A DNA stretch of 54,385 nt from CAJXZP01 sp964195485 (GTDB taxonomy: Bacteria; Bacteroidota; Bacteroidia; Flavobacteriales_G; Salibacteraceae), in NCBI GenBank assembly GCA_964195485.1, contig CAXMPG010000122.1:1-54385 (forward strand), given 5' to 3'. Under the pieces are notes generated by a model. That model saw nothing but the letters and a program-made list of their open reading frames with translations. It searched no databases and was not told the DNA's origin. Positions 44,859 through 51,960 of this stretch are shown here, piece after piece. Within the stretch, counting starts at the first letter, position 1. Each line of letters starts with the position of its first letter. The position numbers were made by a program, and so were the translations under genes.

Positions 44859-46202
44859 TTAAATTCCAGTATAATTAGAAGGGGTGATTTCTGAAAGTTC
44901 CATTTTTAATGCATCACTAATGTCTAAACTAGCAATAAATTCTTGCATCACGTCACCGTCAATTTTTTTATTGGTTCGTGTTAATCCTTTTAACATTTCG
45001 TATGGATTAGCTACGCCTTCTCTGCGTAAAACGGTTTGGATAGCTTCTGCTACAACAGCCCAGTTATTTTCTAAGTCGGCCGCTATTTTAGCTTCATTTA
45101 GCAATAATTTACCTAATCCCTTATTCAAAGAACTTAAAGCAATTAATGTATGTCCAAAAGGAACTCCTACGTTACGTAAAACGGTAGAATCAGTTAAATC
45201 ACGTTGTAATCTTGAAATAGGTAATTTGGCAGATAAATGCTCGAAAATAGCATTTGCAATTCCTAAGTTACCCTCGGCATTTTCAAAATCAATTGGGTTA
45301 ACTTTATGTGGCATTGCGGAAGAACCAACTTCTCCTGCTTTAATTTTTTGTTTGAAATAATCCATAGATACATACGTCCAGATATCTCTACTAAAATCAA
45401 TTAAAATGGTATTGATTCTTTTAAACGTATCAAACATATGAGCCATATGATCATAATGTTCAATTTGGGTGGTAGGATGTGAACGGTATAAACCTAAAGA
45501 CTGGTCTAAAAACGAATCACCAAATTGTTTCCAGTCATGGTTTTTGTAGGCCACATGATGCGCATTGAAATTGCCAGTAGCGCCACCAAACTTGGCAGCC
45601 CATTTTACAGCGTTTAAAATTTCAAGTTGTTCATTTAATCGAACAACAAAAACTTCAATTTCTTTTCCTAAACGAGTAGGAGATGCAGGTTGACCGTGTG
45701 TTCTGGCAAGCATTGGAATATTAGCCCAATCTGAAGATAAGCCGCTAAGCATTTCTTTTACTTCTACTATAGCCGGAATAATGTTTTCTAAAACACTTTC
45801 TTTTAATGATAACGGAATAGCCGTGTTGTTAATGTCTTGAGATGTAAGTCCAAAATGTATAAATTCTTTCCATTTATCTAAACCTAATTCATCAAACCTA
45901 TCTTTTAAAAAGTACTCTACCGCTTTTACGTCATGGTTGGTTACTTTTTCAATATCCTTCATTGCTTGCGCATCTGCAGGGGTGAAATTTTTATAAATAG
46001 CTCTTAATTTTTCAAAGTTTGAAGAATCAAAGTCGGCTAGTTGTGGTAATGGAATTTCACATAAAGCAATGAAATATTCTATTTCAACTAAAGTTCGGTA
46101 TTTAAACAAAGCCCATTCTGAAAAGTATTTAGAAAGCGATTCTGTTTTAGATTGATAGCGACCGTCAATAGGTGTAATTGCTGTTAATGCAGTAAGTTCC
46201 AT
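44859..46202 (-). CDS. purB: adenylosuccinate lyase
   Basis: A 447-residue member of the fumarase/aspartase superfamily. It acts twice in purine synthesis, on SAICAR and on adenylosuccinate. Motifs are HFGLTSQDINNTAIPL, MLARTHGQPASPTRLGKEIE and the signature GEVGSSAMPHKVNPIDFENAEGN, whose flexible loop holds the catalytic Ser. It opens with MELTALTAITPIDGRYQSKT, the PurB start. It lies downstream of the aquaporin remnant on the same strand, with a terminator between them, so it probably has its own promoter in the gap. Confidence 0.96.
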   Translation of the reverse strand: MELTALTAITPIDGRYQSKTESLSKYFSEWALFKYRTLVEIEYFIALCEIPLPQLADFDSSNFEKLRAIYKNFTPADAQAMKDIEKVTNHDVKAVEYFLKDRFDELGLDKWKEFIHFGLTSQDINNTAIPLSLKESVLENIIPAIVEVKEMLSGLSSDWANIPMLARTHGQPASPTRLGKEIEVFVVRLNEQLEILNAVKWAAKFGGATGNFNAHHVAYKNHDWKQFGDSFLDQSLGLYRSHPTTQIEHYDHMAHMFDTFKRINTILIDFSRDIWTYVSMDYFKQKIKAGEVGSSAMPHKVNPIDFENAEGNLGIANAIFEHLSAKLPISRLQRDLTDSTVLRNVGVPFGHTLIALSSLNKGLGKLLLNEAKIAADLENNWAVVAEAIQTVLRREGVANPYEMLKGLTRTNKKIDGDVMQEFIASLDISDALKMELSEITPSNYTGI

Positions 46203-46255
46203 GATATAAAATTTTGAGCTGCAAAAGTACGTTTTTGAATAGGAATTTTTGGTAT

Positions 46256-46288
46256 AAAAAAAGCCAGAAAGCGGAAAGCTTTCTGGCT
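46256..46288 (-). terminator. rho-independent terminator of the former aquaporin gene
   Basis: A perfect 11-bp stem AGCCAGAAAGC / GCTTTCTGGCT (46262-46288) is preceded on the plus strand by a run of A. It therefore reads as stem plus T run on the minus strand, just past the stop of the decayed aquaporin gene (46312). It has stayed intact while the gene decayed. Confidence 0.8.
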
Positions 46289-46311
46289 AGAATAATTTTT
46301 AGTAAAAGGAA

Positions 46312-46973
46312 TTAATCTTCGTTTGGAGCCATCATTTTATAGCTTAGCCCGGCAAAGATTGCACCTACGCTAGGAGTTACCCAAAGTAACGAAAGTTTGC
46401 GCCTATAATCGCCTCCTGTAAAAAGTGCTTGTTAGCTATTAGGCACAGGATATACGGTTGTATTTGTTACTGGAATATTGATTAAATGAATTTACATACG
46501 TGCTAATCCAATAGCCATTCTACCAAATCCAGCAGCGGCATTTTTTGGTGTAGCACCTAATATGACAATTAAAAACATAAAAGTCATTACCACGTTGGTA
46601 ATTGACGCGGCAGTGACGCTATAATCTGCAGGAGATAACTCCCCTATTTATTAGAGGCAAGCCCTCCGATGTTGGTGAAATTAGCTTGTCCATAAACAAT
46701 TAGGAAAAGTATACCTACGTAATAATATAGCCTAGTAAATCTTTTGCATCAAACCAGCCATCCGTCCAAAGACCAATAGAAACTGCGGTTAAAATGCCCG
46801 CCTGAAATAGATTCTAAAGCCTAAGCTTTAGTTAATTACGTTAGGCTAAACCCAAGGGCTACAGCTGCACACCCAATTCCTAGTTATGGAAAGGCTCCCA
46901 CTAAAACGGTACTTCCGCAACCGCCTAATACGAGACAAAAAGTTCCAATACATTCTGCGGTGAGCTTATTTAT
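46312..46973 (-). pseudogene. aqpZ: decayed aquaporin Z (MIP family channel) gene
   Basis: Reading the minus strand in shifting frames gives a near full-length AqpZ-like protein: KLTAECIGTFCLVLGGCGST, then AVSIGLWTDGWFDAKDLLGY, MTFMFLIVILGATPKNAAAG, FGRMAIGLAR, IHLINIPVTNT, and QALFTGGDY through SLLWVTPSVGAIFAGLSYKM. Lesions seen are: ATA in place of ATG at 46971-46973; in-frame stops at 46884-46886, 46836-46838, 46715-46717, 46492-46494 and 46432-46434; a frameshift at the first NPA region near 46786-46790; at least one further net shift between there and 46587; and loss of the second NPA (VYPVPNS then stop). The last segment ends in MMAPNED and a stop at 46312. The total span of about 662 bp fits a normal 220-230 residue aquaporin. 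No working channel can be made. Confidence 0.9.
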
Positions 46974-47181
46974 GGGTTACAATTTTGATTAAAATAAATT
47001 GATTAATCCCTTAAAAATGAAATTTCACTCGGATTTAATAGCAGATATTACTAATTACATTTTGTGATTAAAATTATTTTTATGTGGGGTTACTAACATC
47101 ATGTGAAAAAAAATATGTTTGTTCGTGTGAAATAAAAGCAACCATTCAATAAGCATACGTTTATTAAAGCAGAACAGGTTA
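46974..47181. promoter_or_regulatory. gap between the aquaporin remnant and the sigma factor gene
   Basis: This AT-rich 208-bp gap would have held the aquaporin promoter (minus) and holds the presumed sigma factor promoter (plus). A -7-like TATGTTTG lies at 47114-47121, but no TTG is found at the right distance. That is compatible with control by an alternative sigma, including autoregulation. No repeat or hairpin stood out. Confidence 0.35.
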
Positions 47182-47745
47182 ATGAAAAACAAATCTCAGG
47201 ATTTACATGAGATGATTGCCCAATGTAAATTAGGTAATCGTAGGGCGCAGAATCAGATTTTCGAAAAATTTTTCGGGAAAATGAGTAGCGTATGCAGAAG
47301 GTATATTTCTGATCGGGATGAGTCGCAAGATATTGTTCAGGCTGGATTTATAAAGGTGTTTTCGAATATTGAAAAATATAACGGAGAAGGTTCTTTTGAA
47401 GGTTGGGTAAGACGAATAATGTCAAATACCGCTATTGATTATATTAGAAAGCAGAAAAAGATTTTTGTATCTGTTGATGCGACTGATTATGATTGGTTAG
47501 CTGATCAAGAATCTGAGGAAATAGCTTGGAATCATACATTAATCAGCGAAACGGAACGGGTAATGGAAGAGATTCAAAACCTTTCACCCGCGTATAAGTT
47601 GGTTTTCAATATGTATGTGATTGAAGATTATTCTCATAACGAGATTTCTGAAATATTAGGAATTAGCGTTGGGACTTCAAAGTCAAATTTGTCGAAAGCC
47701 AAAAGAAACCTATTAAAGAACTTAGTTAAATTAGAACAAGATTAA
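47182..47745 (+). CDS. RNA polymerase sigma-70 family factor, ECF type
   Basis: A 187-residue ECF sigma factor. Region 2 covers GNRRAQNQIFEKFFGKMSSV, SDRDESQDIVQAGFIKVFSN and SFEGWVRRIMSNTAIDYIRK. Region 4 covers LSPAYKLVFNMYVIEDYSHN, then EISEILGISVGTSKSNLSKAKRNL with its helix-turn-helix. It matches the Bacteroidota groups annotated as sigma-70 family/RpoE-like. The next gene starts 1 bp after its stop and encodes a membrane protein with an anti-sigma-like layout, so the two probably form a regulatory pair. Confidence 0.95.
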   Translation: MKNKSQDLHEMIAQCKLGNRRAQNQIFEKFFGKMSSVCRRYISDRDESQDIVQAGFIKVFSNIEKYNGEGSFEGWVRRIMSNTAIDYIRKQKKIFVSVDATDYDWLADQESEEIAWNHTLISETERVMEEIQNLSPAYKLVFNMYVIEDYSHNEISEILGISVGTSKSNLSKAKRNLLKNLVKLEQD

Positions 47746-47746
47746 G

Positions 47747-49015
47747 ATGTCAAATAAATTAAATCCATTTGAGGAACAACTTAGAAAGGCTGCAAATGGC
47801 CATGAGGTTCCTTACGATGCAAGTCAATGGGCTAAGTTGGAGAAACAACTAGACCAAGGAAAGCCTGCAGGGAGTTCATTTGCTAAATGGGGTATTGCTG
47901 CTATTGCAGCTATGGTTGTTGCGGTTACGGTGTTTCAATTATCTCGTAACGAAGACAACAATATCGTTATTCCTGAGATTGCTGTCAATACAGAAATCCC
48001 ATTAGTCAATAAAGACCAAGAAACCAGCATAAAAGTAATTCCAGTAAAAAAATCAGAAGTTGTTTCTGAAGTAAAAGCGGAAGAAGTTGAATTGCAGAAA
48101 GTGCCTTTAGCTAAACAGGAATTGGAATCGGTTAATAATCCGGTTAAAAAGACGAAAAAACAGATTATTACTTCAGATGTAAATAAGGCGGAAACTCCGA
48201 GTGAACCTGCATTAAGTACTACACTTAGCGGAAATAAAGTTAGCTTTAGTGCTCCAGAGATTATTTTAGAGACATCTACGGTTTGTTCAGGAATAGAGTT
48301 TATAATGACGCTTTCTGAAGATAACGGAGAAGAAGTGATTTGGGATTTAGGAAATGGTGAAACGGTAAAATCATCGGTTAAAGGTCAGTTGAGTTACACC
48401 TTTCATGAAAAAGGAGATTATCAGATTAAAGCATTTTTCCCAGAGCATAATGTATATTCAGAAGCGGTTAGTTTACTTGTAAACCCAAGACCAGACGCTT
48501 CTTTTGAACCAAAAGAAAATGTAGAAAGAGGAATGGTTCCCGTGGTGTATTTTGCATCTAACACGGGAGGAGAATTAGCGTACTCGTGGAATTTAGGTGA
48601 TGGAACTATGTTATCAGGTGAAGGTGTTTCGCATACCTACCGTAGAGCTGGTGATTATCAAATTTCGCTTCGTGTAGTAAATAAGTACGGTTGTCAGTGG
48701 ACAAATTACAGAAGGTATACCCAGGATACGGAGTTTAATTTATTAGCTCCAAACAGTTTTAGTCCTAACGGTGACGGAGTAAATGATATGTGGTTTCCAG
48801 TAGCTTTAACATCTGGGTATTTCTCTTACCAATTAAATGTTTACGATAGAAATAGCAACCTTGTTTTTGAATCGTCAGATTCGCAAAAGCAATTTGACGG
48901 GAGAGTTAATGGAACAGTAGCTTCATCAGGTGAAATATTTATTTGGAAAGCAACCACGTTAGATAATAATGGTGTGAGACAAGAATTTGGAGGAACAGTA
49001 ATCTCCATGTATTAA
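47747..49015 (+). CDS. transmembrane PKD-domain protein with gliding-motility C-terminal domain, putative anti-sigma partner
   Basis: A 422-residue protein. Residues 1-47 are cytoplasmic and helical (NPFEEQLRKAANGHEVPYDA, then SQWAKLEKQLDQ), like the short N-terminal segment of many Bacteroidota anti-sigma factors. One transmembrane helix follows (48-65, WGIAAIAAMVVAVTVFQL), then a Lys/Glu/Val-rich linker. Two PKD-like domains come next (VIWDLGNGETVKSSVKG..., and AYSWNLGDGTMLSGEGVSH...). The C-terminus, APNSFSPNGDGVNDMWFPV ... LNVYDRNSNLVFES ... GEIFIWKATTLDNNGVRQEF, is the CHU_C / gliding-motility-associated domain used as a T9SS type B signal. It has no normal cleavable signal peptide. It starts 1 bp after the sigma gene; the anti-sigma role is inferred. 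Confidence 0.85.
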   Translation: MSNKLNPFEEQLRKAANGHEVPYDASQWAKLEKQLDQGKPAGSSFAKWGIAAIAAMVVAVTVFQLSRNEDNNIVIPEIAVNTEIPLVNKDQETSIKVIPVKKSEVVSEVKAEEVELQKVPLAKQELESVNNPVKKTKKQIITSDVNKAETPSEPALSTTLSGNKVSFSAPEIILETSTVCSGIEFIMTLSEDNGEEVIWDLGNGETVKSSVKGQLSYTFHEKGDYQIKAFFPEHNVYSEAVSLLVNPRPDASFEPKENVERGMVPVVYFASNTGGELAYSWNLGDGTMLSGEGVSHTYRRAGDYQISLRVVNKYGCQWTNYRRYTQDTEFNLLAPNSFSPNGDGVNDMWFPVALTSGYFSYQLNVYDRNSNLVFESSDSQKQFDGRVNGTVASSGEIFIWKATTLDNNGVRQEFGGTVISMY

Positions 49016-49040
49016 TAAGCATAGCTAATTCTAATTGTTA

Positions 49041-49075
49041 GCTCCCCACTCAACTTTGAGTGGGGGGCTTTTTTA
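49041..49075 (+). terminator. rho-independent terminator after the sigma/PKD pair
   Basis: A 12-bp stem GCTCCCCACTCA / TGAGTGGGGGGC (one wobble pair) on loop ACTT is followed by TTTTTTA. It ends the two-gene transcript 25 bp after the stop. Confidence 0.92.
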
Positions 49076-49184
49076 TGTTTTGACGTTAAATTTAAAACTA
49101 TTGAACGTGATACGCTATTCTTAAAAAGATTGACAATCGTCTTTTAGTAGGATACCTTTTATTTGTATTAAACCTATCACATTT

Positions 49185-49757
49185 ATGTTTACGCAAAAAA
49201 TTGAAGATTTTATTACTACCATTTTTTCTGGCAATAGCAAAGAGGATGCGTATGTCACAAAATCAGTTACGGTTTTAAAACTTCCTTTAGAACGAACAGC
49301 AATTGAACAAATCAATTATGCTAAATGGTTATACGGAGGGCGTTTGACGAGCTTACTGAAAGAAGTGAAAACCTTGGAGTATTCTGAAGATGATTCGGAG
49401 TATATAAAGTTTAACTACACTAAAAACACTTTCACATTTAATATTCCTACTGGTTGGGATACGGATGAGTTTTATTTTTTATTCGACTATATAAAGGAAA
49501 GGTATCTAGACAATGGCTATAAAGTTACGGGTGCACTAAAAGAGGCGTATTCTGAAAAGGGTTCGTATAAGGAGATTGAGCGTTATACACTCATTGATTC
49601 TCAAACTAACCACTTAATTAAACTCGAGGTTATTTCGATAGCAGGACAGAAAATAAAAATTGTGGGTTGGGGATATCCCACCGATGATGGGGCCAGTAAA
49701 CCGAATCAGCCTTTCTTCTTTAAAATTGTAAAACAGATTTTTGAAACCCAATACTAG
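49185..49757 (+). CDS. hypothetical protein, 190 residues
   Basis: No family was recognised. The protein is soluble, without signal peptide or membrane segment. It has alternating charged and aromatic residues, including YAKWLYGGRLTSLLKEVKTL, DEFYFLFDYIKERYLDNGYK and SYKEIERYTLIDSQTNHLIK, suggesting a mixed alpha/beta fold. Codon use and G+C look like the neighbours. A possible promoter is TTG at 49130-49132, 20 bp, then TACCTTTT at 49153-49160 (one mismatch to TAnnTTTG). A terminator-like hairpin follows at 49799-49830, so it is probably a single-gene transcript. Confidence 0.75.
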   Translation: MFTQKIEDFITTIFSGNSKEDAYVTKSVTVLKLPLERTAIEQINYAKWLYGGRLTSLLKEVKTLEYSEDDSEYIKFNYTKNTFTFNIPTGWDTDEFYFLFDYIKERYLDNGYKVTGALKEAYSEKGSYKEIERYTLIDSQTNHLIKLEVISIAGQKIKIVGWGYPTDDGASKPNQPFFFKIVKQIFETQY

Positions 49758-49798
49758 ACCCAAATTAACATATAGGATTAAAAATATATAAATTGTTA

Positions 49799-49830
49799 AA
49801 GCTCTTATCGAAAGGTATGGGCTTTTTTGA
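49799..49830 (+). terminator. rho-independent terminator after the 190-residue hypothetical gene
   Basis: The outer stem AAAGCTC / GGGCTTT encloses TATC-GAAA-GGTA with a GNRA-type loop and runs into a T stretch. It lies 42 bp after the stop. Confidence 0.65.
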
Positions 49831-49896
49831 TTGTATAAATTACATTTGTCAAAATGTAAAACCGTACGATATAAGTCGTGAATCAATAATATACAA

Positions 49897-50529
49897 ATGA
49901 GAATATTAAGAGCAACACTTGCTATTGCAGTAATGGGAATGTTTATGGGGTCATGTAGTCAAGCCTCGAATACCAAAGAAGTTACATCTGCTTCAGAAGC
50001 TACCACTGATGCAACGGAAGAGCCGGCTAAAAAAATGATGATTATCGCTATGGTTCATGCGGATACCATAATGGGTAATTATGAATATGCTCAATTTTTA
50101 AGAGATGAACTAACTACGCTGACTTTGAAATACGAAAGTATTTTACGTCAAAAAGAAACCAAGTTAAGAGGTGACGCAGAAAAGCTTCAAAGAGATGCCG
50201 CTTCATTATCGCAATTTGAAGGTCAAAACAGACAAAGAAAACTGTATGATGATCAAGAAAAATTACAGATTAAGCAAGAAGAATATACCCGTAAATTAAT
50301 GGAAATTGAGCAAGGGTATAACCGTAACATTCATGATGCTATTAATGAGTATTTAGGTCGTTATTGTGCAGATAAGCCTTACGAAATGGTTTTAAGTAAT
50401 TCTGATTTAGGAATTATTAGATGGGCCGATAAAAGCTTAGATATTACCAATGATGTTCTGGAAGGGTTAAATGCAGAGTATGAGCAGAAACAACTAGATG
50501 AAGTTGTTATTGACTCAGAAACTAAATAA
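49897..50529 (+). CDS. OmpH (Skp-like) family lipoprotein
   Basis: A 210-residue protein with a lipoprotein signal and Cys20 (AVMGMFMGSCSQ), followed by a Ser/Thr/Glu-rich linker. The Skp/OmpH core starts near residue 48 (MIIAMVHADTIMGNYEYAQF) and continues as a long coiled coil (RQKETKLRGDAEKLQRDAAS, LYDDQEKLQIKQEEYTRKLM). It ends with CADKPYEMVLSNSDLGIIRW, the conserved strand near the C-terminus. Skp is a periplasmic chaperone for outer-membrane proteins; here the lipid anchor suggests a membrane-tethered form. A -7-like TACATTTG is at 49841-49848. It is followed 2 bp later by the DUF4924 gene. Confidence 0.85.
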   Translation: MRILRATLAIAVMGMFMGSCSQASNTKEVTSASEATTDATEEPAKKMMIIAMVHADTIMGNYEYAQFLRDELTTLTLKYESILRQKETKLRGDAEKLQRDAASLSQFEGQNRQRKLYDDQEKLQIKQEEYTRKLMEIEQGYNRNIHDAINEYLGRYCADKPYEMVLSNSDLGIIRWADKSLDITNDVLEGLNAEYEQKQLDEVVIDSETK

Positions 50530-50531
50530 GT

Positions 50532-51074
50532 ATGTTAGAAGCTGACAAAAAAAGGGAAGAAAACATTATTGAGTATGTCATTTATATGTTTCATACCGAA
50601 GATGTTATAAGGTCGTGTCAATTAAACTTAGAGTTAATTAACTCCGCTATAATAGCTCCCTCAGACCTTGAAAAAGAGGTTAAAACAGAATTAATGGATT
50701 GGTACAAAGATGTCGTTTCCAAAATGGAAAAGGACAATATTGAGGATAGAGGCCACCTTTCAGAAGTGATTGAAATTATTGGGGAGTTGTCTTATTTACA
50801 TAGCCAGTTAATTTCTGATGCGTCAAATTCGAAGTACAAGGAGAAATACGATGCGGCAAACTCTTATTTAGTAGAGATTTCGCAAAAGTCTTCTGGGTCA
50901 ACATTAAACCCTATAGAATTAGCCATAAATGGTATTTATGGGGTGTTAACCTTGAAAATGAAGAAGCAAGAAATTTTCCCAGAAACTATTGATGCCGTTA
51001 AAACGTTTACGGAGTTCTTAGGATATTTAGGAAAAGTGTATCACTTAACTAAGAAAGGCGAGTTTAGAATTTAA
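50532..51074 (+). CDS. DUF4924 family protein
   Basis: A 180-residue, all-helical protein. It begins MLEADKKREENIIEYVIYMF, then HTEDVIRSCQLNLELI, the conserved start of DUF4924, a Bacteroidota-restricted family. HLSEVIEIIGELSYLHSQLI and NPIELAINGIYGVLTLKMKK are also typical. No catalytic motif is seen and the function is unknown. It starts 2 bp after the OmpH-like gene and 22 bp before the MBL gene, so these three are likely cotranscribed. Confidence 0.85.
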   Translation: MLEADKKREENIIEYVIYMFHTEDVIRSCQLNLELINSAIIAPSDLEKEVKTELMDWYKDVVSKMEKDNIEDRGHLSEVIEIIGELSYLHSQLISDASNSKYKEKYDAANSYLVEISQKSSGSTLNPIELAINGIYGVLTLKMKKQEIFPETIDAVKTFTEFLGYLGKVYHLTKKGEFRI

Positions 51075-51096
51075 TCATTTAAAAGCAATTCCAATC

Positions 51097-51960
51097 ATGA
51101 AGATTTATCCATTAAATACCGGGAATTTTAAGTTAGATGGCGGTGCCATGTTTGGAGTAGTGCCTAAGGCTTTATGGCAAAGAACTAATCCGCCTGATGA
51201 AAAAAATATGTGTAGTTGGGCCATGCGCTCTATGCTTATTGAAGATGGAGATCGGTTAATTCTTATTGATAATGGTATTGGGGATAAACAAGATGATAAA
51301 TTCTTTGGTCACTTTTATTTGAATGGCGATGATTCTTTAGATGGAAATCTAGCTAAGAATGGTTTTCACCGAGATGATATTACCGATGTGTTTTTAACGC
51401 ATTTGCATTTTGACCATTGTGGAGGTAGTATTGTTTGGAACAAGGATAGAACCTTATTAGTGCCGGCATTTAAAAATGCCAAATTTTGGAGTAACGAGCG
51501 ACATTGGAACTGGGCTACTGAACCAAACCCAAGAGAGAAAGCATCATTCTTAAAAGAAAATATTTTACCTATTCAAGAAAGCGGTCAGTTGAATTTTATT
51601 AACCGACCTGACTCTAGTTTTTTGAATAATTCTGAAATGGGATTTGATATTTTATTTGTGGATGGACATACCGATGCGCAAATGATTCCACATATCCAGT
51701 ATAAAGGTAAAACCATTGTTTTTGCCGCAGATTTATTGCCTTCAACGGGGCATATTCCACTTCCTTATGTAATGGGGTATGATACGCGACCGTTAATTAC
51801 TATGGATGAAAAAGCCAAGTTTTTAAAGAATGTAGCAGATAATGATTACCTCATCTTTTTTGAGCATGATCATGTTAACGAGTTATGTTCTTTAAAAAAC
51901 ACCGATAAAGGGGTTCGCTTAAATGAGACTTTTTCATTTACGGATGTTTTTGGAAACTAA
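51097..51960 (+). CDS. MBL-fold metallo-hydrolase
   Basis: A 287-residue metallo-beta-lactamase fold enzyme. The metal site is His102-x-His104-x-Asp106-His107 (FLTHLHFDHCGG). A third metal ligand lies near VDGHTDAQMIPHI, an Asp in FAADLLPSTGHIP, and the final His in FFEHDHVNEL. The N-terminus MKIYPLNTGNFKLDGGAMFG resembles the lactonase/quorum-quenching-like and general hydrolase subgroup, but no specific substrate can be named. The last 23 bp overlap the convergent comEC gene. Confidence 0.9.
   Translation: MKIYPLNTGNFKLDGGAMFGVVPKALWQRTNPPDEKNMCSWAMRSMLIEDGDRLILIDNGIGDKQDDKFFGHFYLNGDDSLDGNLAKNGFHRDDITDVFLTHLHFDHCGGSIVWNKDRTLLVPAFKNAKFWSNERHWNWATEPNPREKASFLKENILPIQESGQLNFINRPDSSFLNNSEMGFDILFVDGHTDAQMIPHIQYKGKTIVFAADLLPSTGHIPLPYVMGYDTRPLITMDEKAKFLKNVADNDYLIFFEHDHVNELCSLKNTDKGVRLNETFSFTDVFGN

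Noticed and set aside
44884..45360. 158-codon frame antisense to purB
   Set aside because: It is opposite a fully conserved enzyme gene and its product has no recognisable character; this is a common shadow of AT-rich coding DNA.
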